Shown: positions 1 through 7,802 of the stretch, piece after piece | Layout of the letters: each line of letters starts with the position of its first letter | How positions within the stretch are numbered: position 1 is the stretch's first letter | Source of the DNA: CBDCRK01 sp965220955 | GTDB taxonomy: Bacteria > Desulfobacterota > Binatia > Bin18 > CBDCRK01 | Length of the DNA: 64,000 nt | Reading direction: 5' to 3' | NCBI GenBank assembly: GCA_965220955.1 | Contig: CBDCRK010000004.1 | Location: 1-64,000, forward strand | Notes under the pieces: model-generated | The model's input: the letters and a program-made list of their open reading frames with translations, nothing else | Databases searched by the model: none | What the model was told of the DNA's origin: nothing | Program-made: the position numbers and the translations under genes

Positions 1-2046
1 AGCCAGGTTGTCCGAGGCCCCAATACGGGTGAAGAGCCGGTCCACAATCCCTATGTGGGCGCTTGTTGCCGGTACAAACGATCCCATCTGCGCCAGGATA
101 ACAATGAGAGCGGTCTGGCGCAGGTAACAGGATTTTCCTGCCATGTTGGGACCAGTGATGAGCAGGAACTGATGTTGATCGCGGTCTAGAAGACAGTCGT
201 TTTCCACAAACTTACCCAGCCCTAGCGCTTGTTCTACAACCGGGTGTCGGCCGCCGCGAATGAGGATTCCCGCACCTTCATCGATCTCTGGCCGCGTGTA
301 CTGCCCGCGGATGGCCACTAGGGCCAGGGAGCTAAGAACATCCAGGTTGGCAATGGCCTCAGCCATTTCTTGAATAGGGTGTAGTTCTTGGACAACGCGC
401 TGGCGAACCTCCTCAAACAAAGTCTGCTCCAGTGCCTTAGACCGCTCCTCAGCGTTGAGAATCTTGTCCTCGTACTCCTTGAGTTGGGGGGTAATAAAGC
501 GCTCGGCATTGGTCAGGGTTTGCTTGCGGATATAATCCGCTGGCACATGGCCCAGGTTTGCCTTGGAAACTTCGATAAAATAGCCAAAGACTTTAGTATA
601 ACCGACCTTAAGGGACTTAATGCCACTGCGCTGGATTTCTTGTGCCTGCAAGCCAGCAATGAGATGTTTAGCCTCACGCGACAGAACCCGCAGTTCATCA
701 AGCTGGGGGTTAAATCCGTCACGAATCACTCCACCCTCGCGCAGATGCGTTGGCGGGTCATCGACCAGGGCGGTAGTAAGGATCTGGCGCAAATCCACCA
801 GATCAGTAATGCGAGCCTCATGCTGACGGATAAGGGAATCAGAAGACTCTTGCAGGTGGGCTTTAAGTAATGGCGCCTGCTCAAGAGAAGAACACAACAC
901 AACCAGATCCTTAGGGGTAGCAACTCCGTAGCTCACACGACTGACCAGGCGCTCCAGGTCTCGCACGGGTTGCAGGAACTGCCGCAGAGTATTGAGGGCT
1001 CCCGAGCGGGCGACCCATGCAGCCACGGCCTCTTGCCGTGCCTGGATAGCTGTAAAGGAGAGCAGCGGCCGTTTGAGCCACTGTCGCAGCAGCCGTCCAC
1101 CCATGGGTGTGACGGCCTGGTCAAGAACCGATAATAACGTTGTGTTTTCTCGGTCTGCCGGGCTAGTCGGGGCTAACTCTAGGCTACGTTCTGAGATCGG
1201 GTCCATAAGAAGAAATTCATGAGGGGCGTGGGGTTTGGGTGGCCGGAGATGGACTTCGGCCCCGGAAAGGTTCTCCTTAAGGTACTGCAGGATCATACCT
1301 ATGGCGGCAATCCCTACGGTATAGGCACCAAGCCCCAGCCCTTTAAGGGATCCGAGTTTATAAATGGAGAGAACGCTTTCAGTGTTATCGCCAACCTCAC
1401 ATCGCCAGTCCTCATAGGTTGTCAGCGAGAGCGCTGGCCTTTCGGCAATGAAGGGCTGTAGGCTACCTTCCTCCTGCACGCTCTGAGGGATAAGCAGTTC
1501 AGTGGGAACAAGACGGGCCAACTCATCCAGTAGTTCCTCAGGATGGTGACACTCTGAAACAGCGAACTCGCCCGTTGTTGGTTCCAAACAGGCCAGGCCC
1601 CAGAGTTTTGGCAGCGATGCCCCCGCTGCGGCGTACCGACCGGGTGCCCCGCCGGGACGGGCTACAGCTACCAGGTAGCGAGAGTCTCTGCCCTCAAAAG
1701 TTTCATCTTCTACATAGGTCGAGGGCGTGATGATTCGCGTCACCTCTCGACGTACCAGACCCTTAGCCTGTTGAGGATCTTCGACTTGTTCACAAATGGC
1801 CGCCTTCTTGCCGGCCCGGATCAGGCGCTGCACATACCCCGGTAGGGCATGGAAAGGAATGCCGCACATGGGCACCTTCCCTTGACCTCCTTCACGGGAG
1901 GTCAACACTAGATCCAAAAGACCTGAGGCCGTGACAGCATCTTCAAAAAATAACTCATAAAAGTCACCCAGCCGAAATAGCAATAAGCACTCCGGCAGCG
2001 ACTTCTTGATGGCCAGGTACTGTTGCATAAGGGCGGTATAAGCCAC
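1..2046 (-). CDS. mutS: DNA mismatch repair protein MutS (3' end beyond window)
   Basis: Mismatch-recognition ATPase that binds base mismatches and recruits MutL. The reading frame is open from position 2046 to the window edge without a stop, so the C-terminal part is missing. The N-terminal mismatch-binding block is clear (MQQYLAIK, then LLFRLGDFYELFFEDA, where the FYE motif inserts at the mismatch). Near the window edge the Walker A motif GPNMAGKS of the ABC ATPase domain is seen. I chose the GTG at 2046 because an AGGAGA ribosome site lies just upstream and the residues after it (AYTALMQQY) match the usual MutS start; an internal ATG lies at 2028. It is downstream of the thioredoxin-TPR gene on the same strand with an 82-base gap, so the two may share a transcript. 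Confidence 0.96.
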   Translation of the reverse strand, partial: MAYTALMQQYLAIKKSLPECLLLFRLGDFYELFFEDAVTASGLLDLVLTSREGGQGKVPMCGIPFHALPGYVQRLIRAGKKAAICEQVEDPQQAKGLVRREVTRIITPSTYVEDETFEGRDSRYLVAVARPGGAPGRYAAAGASLPKLWGLACLEPTTGEFAVSECHHPEELLDELARLVPTELLIPQSVQEEGSLQPFIAERPALSLTTYEDWRCEVGDNTESVLSIYKLGSLKGLGLGAYTVGIAAIGMILQYLKENLSGAEVHLRPPKPHAPHEFLLMDPISERSLELAPTSPADRENTTLLSVLDQAVTPMGGRLLRQWLKRPLLSFTAIQARQEAVAAWVARSGALNTLRQFLQPVRDLERLVSRVSYGVATPKDLVVLCSSLEQAPLLKAHLQESSDSLIRQHEARITDLVDLRQILTTALVDDPPTHLREGGVIRDGFNPQLDELRVLSREAKHLIAGLQAQEIQRSGIKSLKVGYTKVFGYFIEVSKANLGHVPADYIRKQTLTNAERFITPQLKEYEDKILNAEERSKALEQTLFEEVRQRVVQELHPIQEMAEAIANLDVLSSLALVAIRGQYTRPEIDEGAGILIRGGRHPVVEQALGLGKFVENDCLLDRDQHQFLLITGPNMAGKSCYLRQTALIVILAQMGSFVPATSAHIGIVDRLFTRIGASDNLA

Positions 2047-2128
2047 AACTTCTCCTATACTGCTCAACGGCTGGGTAAGGTTTTCTTTACCTGCCTGGAT
2101 CTGTCTTGTCCATATAAGCAGACCCTGT

Positions 2129-2989
2129 TTAACTAAATAGCACCTTGGCCAACTCTGAGCGGTATTGTTCCGCCAGCGGGCTTCTTGATCCCACAATCTC
2201 GAAGATCTCCAGCATGGCTTTGCGGGCGCCGTCATCACGATAGGCACGATCCTTTTTTACCACCTCAAGCAGCTCGACCAATGCCTCCTCATGCTGTCCT
2301 GAAGCCGCAAGTACCTGGGACAGACCATAGCGGGCGTCCAGGTCAGCAGGATCGGCCGCCAGCCGCGTCCGACATTCATTCTCATCTCCGGCCTCGGCTG
2401 CAACTCGTTTCAACCTTAGCTCTGCCAAGAGCCTTTGGGCCTCCTCATATTCAGGAGCAGTAACCGGCACTCTTTCTAGAAACGCAAGAGCCTGCTCCTC
2501 TTCCTCACGTTCAAGGGAAATGCGCGCCAAGCCCAAAAGGGCCAGGGCCTGTCTGGCCTCTTTCTCCAGGGCGGCCTGATAGAGGGTTTCCGCCTCCTGC
2601 AACTTTCCGGCTTGCTCTAGATTACTGGCCTCGGCGGTCAGGTTATCTGCCTCAGAGGGAAGGATCTGGCCTAAAAGTTCACGGAGCACCGACTCGGGCT
2701 GAGCCCCAACGAACTCCGTTACCAGCGCGCCGTTGCGGATGACCTTGACCGCGGGAATACTCTGGATGTTGAGGGCCTGAGCAAGGTTGGGATTCTGATC
2801 TATATTGACCTTGGCCAGAAAAAAGGCGCCCTGGTATTCCTCCGCCAGCCCTTCCAATAGCGGCCCGAGTGTTCGGCAAGGGCCGCACCAGGGGGCCCAA
2901 AAATCTACAATCACCGGTACCTTACGCGAGCGTTCAATGATCTCGCTCTCAAAGGTTTGTTCATCAACTTCAGCAATCCATGCGTCCAT
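2129..2989 (-). CDS. Thioredoxin-TPR protein, CnoX/YbbN type
   Basis: 286 residues: an N-terminal thioredoxin domain (about 1-110) followed by TPR-like helices. The active site WCGPC (residues 34-38) and the cis-proline segment SIPAVKV are both present. E. coli CnoX (YbbN), a chaperone-like thioredoxin relative that protects substrates from oxidation and hands them to GroEL, lacks the CxxC; this protein keeps it, so it is probably redox-active, as in many non-enterobacterial homologues. The C-terminal 170 residues are rich in Ala, Glu and Leu helices typical of this family. A strong GGAGGAG site precedes ATG 2989. No signal peptide is seen, so it should be cytoplasmic. The name is assigned from domain order and length; the substrate is unknown. 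Confidence 0.88.
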   Translation of the reverse strand: MDAWIAEVDEQTFESEIIERSRKVPVIVDFWAPWCGPCRTLGPLLEGLAEEYQGAFFLAKVNIDQNPNLAQALNIQSIPAVKVIRNGALVTEFVGAQPESVLRELLGQILPSEADNLTAEASNLEQAGKLQEAETLYQAALEKEARQALALLGLARISLEREEEEQALAFLERVPVTAPEYEEAQRLLAELRLKRVAAEAGDENECRTRLAADPADLDARYGLSQVLAASGQHEEALVELLEVVKKDRAYRDDGARKAMLEIFEIVGSRSPLAEQYRSELAKVLFS

Positions 2990-3012
2990 TTTCTCCTCCT
3001 CACTAACATTCG

Positions 3013-3176
3013 GCCATCAGCACTCAGCTTTCAGGTCTAGGGTCAGAGGTCAGCTAAGGCTAATTGCTGATGGCTATATTTATCACAGAACCAGCCGTAA
3101 GCCATAGGGCAATACCGCGCTTTGTTGGCCACACCCCGTCGGCCATATCTTGTTGGCCACGCCTCGCCGGCCACCT
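3013..3176. repeat. REP-like inverted and tandem repeats upstream of leuC
   Basis: The gap between the thioredoxin gene and leuC holds repeat-derived DNA. A 62-base element (3013-3074) is bounded by the 9-base inverted repeats GCCATCAGC and GCTGATGGC. It is followed by two imperfect copies of a 28-base unit (from 3122 and from 3150) that begin TTGTTGGCCAC and end CGGCCA. A fragment resembling the first element (CAGCCATCAG) recurs just after leuC near 4678. I see no gene here. These look like small mobile or REP-type repeats. Confidence 0.55.
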
Positions 3177-3244
3177 TGAAACAAAAAGCCAAATGAGAGA
3201 TGTATAGGGCTTCAGCAAGGGGAAATAAAGTAAAGGAGCTTCTT

Positions 3245-4666
3245 ATGTCAGCGAAGACAATGTTTGATAAAATCTGGGAGCCACACGTGGTGCGGGAAGA
3301 GGGTGAGACCACGCTCCTCTACGTTGATCGCCATCTTGTCCATGAGGTGACCTCCCCCCAGGCGTTTGAGGGACTCAAGCTAGCCGGGCGTAAGATCAGG
3401 CGCCTGGGAGCCGCCTTGGCTGTTCCTGACCACAATGTGCCGACCACCGACCGGAGCCAGGGTATCGACGATCCGGTAAGCGCTCTGCAGGTAACCACTC
3501 TAGAACAGAACTGCGCCGAACTCGGCGTTACCCTCTTTGGCATGAATGACCTGCGCCAGGGGATTGTACACGTTATCGGACCCGAGCAGGGGTTTACCCT
3601 ACCGGGCACAACCATTGTCTGCGGCGATTCTCACACTGCTACCCATGGAGCCTTTGGCGCGCTGGCCTTTGGCATCGGCACAAGCGAGGTGGAGCATGTA
3701 CTGGCTACTCAGTGCTTGCTGCAGAAGCGGCCCAAGACCATGGAGGTCCGGGTAGATGGAGAGATTTCTGAGCGCTGCTCAGCTAAGGACATTATTTTGG
3801 CGGTCATTGGCAAGATCGGCACGGCCGGAGGCACGGGTCATGTTATTGAGTATACCGGCTCAGCCATCCGGGCTCTGTCCATGGAAGGAAGAATGACGCT
3901 CTGCAATATGACCATTGAGGCAGGAGCCCGTGCCGGCATGGTAGCCCCGGACGAGACAACTTTCTCTTATATTAAGGGCCGGCCCTATGCTCCTAAAGGA
4001 GATATGTTTGAGCAAGCAGTAGAGGCATGGCGCAAGCTGTCCACCGACCCTGGGGCAGCGTTTGACAAAGTCGTAGAGCTTCGAGGCGCGGACATTGCTC
4101 CTCAGGTGACCTGGGGAACCAACCCAGGCATGGTAACGGGCGTGAACGGCAAGGTGCCTAACCCCGGCGAGGTGGCGGATGAAAAGCAACGCCAGGCAAC
4201 CGAGCGTGCCCTTGAGTATATGGGCCTTACTCCGGGCACACCCATAACCGAAATCAAAATCGACCGAGTGTTTATTGGCTCATGCACAAACTCGCGGATT
4301 GAAGACCTACGCCTGGCGGCCGGGTATCTGACCGGAAAGAAGGTTGCCTCGGGAGTAGAGGCTATGGTTGTTCCAGGATCGGGTCTGGTGAAAAAGCAGG
4401 CCGAGGAAGAAGGGCTGGATAAGGTTTTTAAAGACGCCGGGTTTGAGTGGCGGGAGGCTGGATGCAGCATGTGTCTAGGCATGAATCCGGATATTCTTCA
4501 GCCCGGACAGCGCTGTGCCTCCACCAGCAACCGTAATTTTGAGGGGCGCCAGGGCAAGGGTGGTCGTACTCACCTGGTTTCTCCGGCCATGGCTGTAGCC
4601 GCAGCTGTGGAGGGGCATTTTGTGGACATTCGCCACTGGTCAGTGGACATTCGCCACTGGTCATAG
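3245..4666 (+). CDS. leuC: 3-isopropylmalate dehydratase large subunit
   Basis: Aconitase-family subunit that, with LeuD, isomerises 2-isopropylmalate to 3-isopropylmalate in leucine synthesis. The three [4Fe-4S] ligands are visible: Cys347 in GSCTNS and Cys407 and Cys410 in CSMCLGMNPD. The family block GDSHTATHGAFGALAFG is also present. The ATG at 3245 has an AAAGGAG site about seven bases upstream and gives 473 residues, the normal length; an upstream in-frame ATG at 3200 would add 15 unlikely residues. The C-terminus is odd: the last 14 residues are VDIRHWS twice, encoded by a perfect 21-base tandem duplication just before the stop. leuD follows 54 bases downstream. Confidence 0.96.
   Translation: MSAKTMFDKIWEPHVVREEGETTLLYVDRHLVHEVTSPQAFEGLKLAGRKIRRLGAALAVPDHNVPTTDRSQGIDDPVSALQVTTLEQNCAELGVTLFGMNDLRQGIVHVIGPEQGFTLPGTTIVCGDSHTATHGAFGALAFGIGTSEVEHVLATQCLLQKRPKTMEVRVDGEISERCSAKDIILAVIGKIGTAGGTGHVIEYTGSAIRALSMEGRMTLCNMTIEAGARAGMVAPDETTFSYIKGRPYAPKGDMFEQAVEAWRKLSTDPGAAFDKVVELRGADIAPQVTWGTNPGMVTGVNGKVPNPGEVADEKQRQATERALEYMGLTPGTPITEIKIDRVFIGSCTNSRIEDLRLAAGYLTGKKVASGVEAMVVPGSGLVKKQAEEEGLDKVFKDAGFEWREAGCSMCLGMNPDILQPGQRCASTSNRNFEGRQGKGGRTHLVSPAMAVAAAVEGHFVDIRHWSVDIRHWS
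4622..4663. repeat. Perfect 2 x 21-base tandem duplication at the leuC 3' end
   Basis: Two identical 21-base units (4622-4642 and 4643-4663, starting GTGGACATTCGCC) abut the leuC stop codon and add seven residues to the protein without shifting the frame. Similar short duplications occur in the YVTN gene (12459-12494) and at the SDR stop codon (57029-57067). Confidence 0.9.
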
Positions 4667-4720
4667 GATAAGCGGTCAGCCATCAGGAAGAGAAAAAGCA
4701 AGAAAAGGAGAGATCCAACC

Positions 4721-5338
4721 ATGGAAGCTTTCACCGTACATAAAGGTCTTGTTGCCTCGCTTGACCGGGTTAATGTCGATACCGACCAGATTATTCCCAA
4801 GCAGTTTCTGAAAACGATTCTGCGCACAGGTCTCAGAGAAGGGCTCTTTTTTGACTGGCGCCGCAAGAGCGACGGCTCCCCTGACCCGGACTTCTTTATC
4901 AACCAACCCCGTTTCCAGGGGGCCACGATTCTGCTTGCCCGTGACAATTTTGGCTGTGGCTCCTCGCGAGAGCACGCCCCCTGGGCTCTCTTGGACCATG
5001 GCTTTCGTTGCGTTATGGCGCCCAGCTTTGCGGATATTTTTTACAACAACTGCTGCCAGAACGGAATTCTGCCGGTGATTCTCAAGGCCGAGGAAGTCCA
5101 GGAACTTTTCCAGGAGGTCAATGCTAAGGAAGGCTATGAACTCACCGTTGATTTGGCCACACAGACAGTAACTACCCCAGAAGGTAAAAGTGTTCGCTTT
5201 GACGTGGACTCTTCTCGTAAAGAACGTCTCCTCAAAGGCCTGGATGACATTGGCCTCACCCTACAGCACGAAGCCGAGATTACGGCCTACGAAGAGCGCC
5301 GCAAACAAGAAGCCCCTTGGCTATTTGCTGATATGTAA
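4721..5338 (+). CDS. leuD: 3-isopropylmalate dehydratase small subunit
   Basis: Swivel-domain partner of LeuC, 205 residues, the usual size for the proteobacterial type. The family blocks DQIIPKQFLKTI (N-terminal), FGCGSSREHAPWAL (substrate loop) and FADIFYNNCCQNGILP are present. An AAGGAGAG site lies upstream of ATG 4721. It is 54 bases after leuC and on the same strand, so the two are almost certainly co-transcribed and form the heterodimer. leuB and leuA are not in the window. Confidence 0.96.
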   Translation: MEAFTVHKGLVASLDRVNVDTDQIIPKQFLKTILRTGLREGLFFDWRRKSDGSPDPDFFINQPRFQGATILLARDNFGCGSSREHAPWALLDHGFRCVMAPSFADIFYNNCCQNGILPVILKAEEVQELFQEVNAKEGYELTVDLATQTVTTPEGKSVRFDVDSSRKERLLKGLDDIGLTLQHEAEITAYEERRKQEAPWLFADM

Positions 5339-5340
5339 CC

Positions 5341-5535
5341 TTCAGCCACATTTTTAACATTGCGACCGGTGAGTTCGGCCGGGGCACGGACCGACTCCGG
5401 GCGATGATCTCGGATAGTTTTTAAGAGCTCAAGACGCTTCGGGGTTAGTACCTTACCCATTTCTCGTATGTCAGGGAAATAAAGCCACTCCCCCTGAGCG
5501 TGCATTTTCTTGCCTGCCTCGATCTGGCTCGACTC
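5341..5535 (-). pseudogene. Remnant of an HVO_A0114-type HTH DNA-binding protein
   Basis: On the minus strand, the translation between leuD and the TonB receptor reads EAGKKMHAQGEWLYFPDI, then VLTPKRLELLKTIRDHRPES, then LTGRNVKNVAE. The pattern 'VLTPKRLELLxxI..xxPESxxxLAxLxGRdvKNV' is characteristic of the small MarR-like HTH family often annotated as HVO_A0114, usually found as a toxin-antitoxin-like regulator. Similarity stops exactly at the leuD stop codon, and the C-terminal wing is missing, as is any clear N-terminal start. I read it as a decayed gene fragment cut by insertion or deletion next to leuD. Confidence 0.5.
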
Positions 5536-5554
5536 TAAGGCAATACAGTCCCCA

Positions 5555-7687
5555 TCAGAAGTTATACGACACTCTCAGACCGCCGTAGACGTTAATTCCT
5601 GGAGCGGGCTCAAAGTACCGGCCACCCAGGGCATTGAGCCGTACCAACCCGTTGTAATCCTCGTCGGTCAGGTTATTGATGCCAATAAAGGGGGCTACCC
5701 GCCAGGAGCCTATGTAGCCTTCGTACCCCAGCCTTAGGTTCAGCACCTTGTAAGCATCATTTTCTTCGGTGTTGGCATTATTGACCGGGAAATCATCCAC
5801 AAACAACACTTCAAAAGCCCCAAAGATTCCTGAGGGGTGACGGTAGAAAAACTCGGTGTGGAAGACATGGTCGGGAATTCCCGGCTCATCGTTGTCATCA
5901 AAGCTTCCATCCGGGGTATCAAAGTCGCGGAAAGTAGTATCCAAAAGGGTATAAGCTGACGACCAGCTTAGCCCGGCTATAAGCTCCATACCTGCGCGTA
6001 GCTCAATGCCCTTACGCTCCGATTCGCCAGCGTTGCGGAAGAAGTTCCGGCCTGAAGGTCCCTCAAACTGGATCAGCTCGTCATCAATATGAATAAGGAA
6101 CAGGGCAAGGTCGTAGCCTAGACGCTCCCAAAGGTAGCCCCTGGCGCCAATTTCGTAGTTCACCGCGGTCTGTGGATTAAGGTCTGAGTTGAACCCTCCT
6201 GCCTCGGTGGGGTTGGCCAGCTCGGTTGTGGTGGGCACCTGAAACGCGGTGGAAATGTTGCCGTAGAGATAGAGAAAAGGGAGGGGGCGGTAGACAATGC
6301 CGCCCGTAGGGCTGAACTCTTCCATAGAGCGGGAATCTGAGTCATCCCCATCAGAAAGAAACTTGTCGTCCACATTAAAGTGAACATTATCATAGCGGAA
6401 ACCACCGCTGAGGATGAGGTTGTCGAGCAGAGAAAATTCCTCGCGTACAAATGGTCCCACACTGGTCACTTCTTCATCTTGATGGAAGCGCATGAGCCCG
6501 CGTTCTCCGCTTTCATTGTCAAACCGCCGCCGGCCATCAATTTGGTATTGCGAGTCAAGACCGAAGGTCAGGCGATTGTGGTAACCAAAGATTGACGTTT
6601 CATAAATATATTTCACCCCGCCACCAATGCCAAAGCGATGGAAGGCTACAATACCGGAGCCAAATCTGGGCAGGATGGGCAGGGAATTGGCAAAGTCACG
6701 GAATAGGGAGTAAGTGTAAACCTCGGCCTTGTGACCGGGTAAAAGCTCCCGACGGTAGATGAGCCCGAGTTTCCCCTGTTGTACAGACTCCCCGGCATCA
6801 AGGTCCACGTTCCGATCCCGGGCTTGGCGAGGGTTGTCCTCTACCTGGGCACGGGTCAGTCCTCCGGGATCATTGGCCTGGGGCGAATCGACCAGGCTAA
6901 GCAGCAAGGTCACATCGGAATCTGCATCGAGGTCATAACGCAGCTTGCTGTTGAAGGTTACACTCTCGGTGCGGCTGTGGTGCCGGTACCCTTTGAAATC
7001 AAGACGCGAGGTATTGAGGAAGTAGTTGAGTTTTCCTAGCTGCCCTCCGGTTTTGGCCTGGTACTTCCAGAGACCGTAGGATCCGGTCAGCAGGCGGGTT
7101 TCGGCAAACGGCTGTTGTGGCCCATCTTCGGTCAGTACATGGATGACTCCGCCGGAAGCATTGCCATAGAGAGAGGAGGCAGCGCCGCGCAAGACCTCGA
7201 TTCGTTTGGCTCCGCTGAGATCAATATTGTCTAGCTGGGTCTGGCCATCGGGTGAAGTCTCAGGAATGCCATCCACCAAGACCTTGACCTCGCGCACGCC
7301 AAAGGGAGCGCGAGTACCAAAGCCGCGAATAGAGATGCGCAGGTCCTGGGCAAAATTAGAGCTGTTTTGCACAAAGATCCCGGGGATTCTGTCGAGCGAC
7401 TCATCAATGCTTATGGTTTCCTGGCCAAGCTGAATCTCCTCTTTGTCAACCAGACCGGTGGCAGCCGGAACATTGGCAAGTGGTGTCTCGCCACGGGTGG
7501 CGGTAACTACAATGGTTTCCAGTTGCGGGATCGCTGCCTTTTTTTCGCTGACTTCCGACTCTGTTGGTGCCTCTTCCCTCTCTTGCGCACCTGGTATATG
7601 CCAGGAGAAGAGGACGGATACTACGCTCAGAACAACAACCCTTCCTATTCTCAACCACCCTTGCCAGCGTTTTCTGTACATTTGCAT
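5555..7687 (-). CDS. TonB-dependent outer membrane receptor
   Basis: 710-residue outer membrane active transporter. It has an N-terminal signal sequence (basic start, then VVVLSVVSVLFSWHIPGAQ) and a TonB box region LETIVVTATRGE. The plug domain contains LRGAASSLYGNASGGVI and RISIRGFGTRAPFGVREVKV, followed by a long beta-barrel ending in a terminal phenylalanine (RVSYNF), the usual outer membrane insertion signal. Its ligand cannot be read from sequence; it resembles FecA-like siderophore and metal-chelate receptors. It is divergent from a PQQ dehydrogenase that carries lanthanide-type metal ligands, with 115 bases between them. In methylotrophs a TonB receptor takes up lanthanide chelates, so that role is possible here but inferred. 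Confidence 0.93.
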   Translation of the reverse strand: MQMYRKRWQGWLRIGRVVVLSVVSVLFSWHIPGAQEREEAPTESEVSEKKAAIPQLETIVVTATRGETPLANVPAATGLVDKEEIQLGQETISIDESLDRIPGIFVQNSSNFAQDLRISIRGFGTRAPFGVREVKVLVDGIPETSPDGQTQLDNIDLSGAKRIEVLRGAASSLYGNASGGVIHVLTEDGPQQPFAETRLLTGSYGLWKYQAKTGGQLGKLNYFLNTSRLDFKGYRHHSRTESVTFNSKLRYDLDADSDVTLLLSLVDSPQANDPGGLTRAQVEDNPRQARDRNVDLDAGESVQQGKLGLIYRRELLPGHKAEVYTYSLFRDFANSLPILPRFGSGIVAFHRFGIGGGVKYIYETSIFGYHNRLTFGLDSQYQIDGRRRFDNESGERGLMRFHQDEEVTSVGPFVREEFSLLDNLILSGGFRYDNVHFNVDDKFLSDGDDSDSRSMEEFSPTGGIVYRPLPFLYLYGNISTAFQVPTTTELANPTEAGGFNSDLNPQTAVNYEIGARGYLWERLGYDLALFLIHIDDELIQFEGPSGRNFFRNAGESERKGIELRAGMELIAGLSWSSAYTLLDTTFRDFDTPDGSFDDNDEPGIPDHVFHTEFFYRHPSGIFGAFEVLFVDDFPVNNANTEENDAYKVLNLRLGYEGYIGSWRVAPFIGINNLTDEDYNGLVRLNALGGRYFEPAPGINVYGGLRVSYNF

Positions 7688-7731
7688 GGCCTCCTTGTAT
7701 TATCTCCAGCAAAAGTGAGTCAAGTGCTCAT

Positions 7732-7773
7732 AAGGGACCTTCCCTTGACCTGCTGTCAAAAAGCAAGTACTTA
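7732..7773. promoter_or_regulatory. Divergent TonB receptor / PQQ dehydrogenase control region
   Basis: The 115 bases between the two divergent genes contain the inverted repeat AAGGGA-CCT-TCCCTT (7732-7746). This overlaps a possible -35 hexamer TTGACC (7745-7750) for the plus-strand dehydrogenase; at 17 bases' spacing the -10 position reads TACTTA, a poor match. The palindrome is a candidate operator. Promoter assignment is weak. Confidence 0.3.
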
Positions 7774-7802
7774 TCTGCTCGATTTACTGAGGGAGAGATA
7801 TT

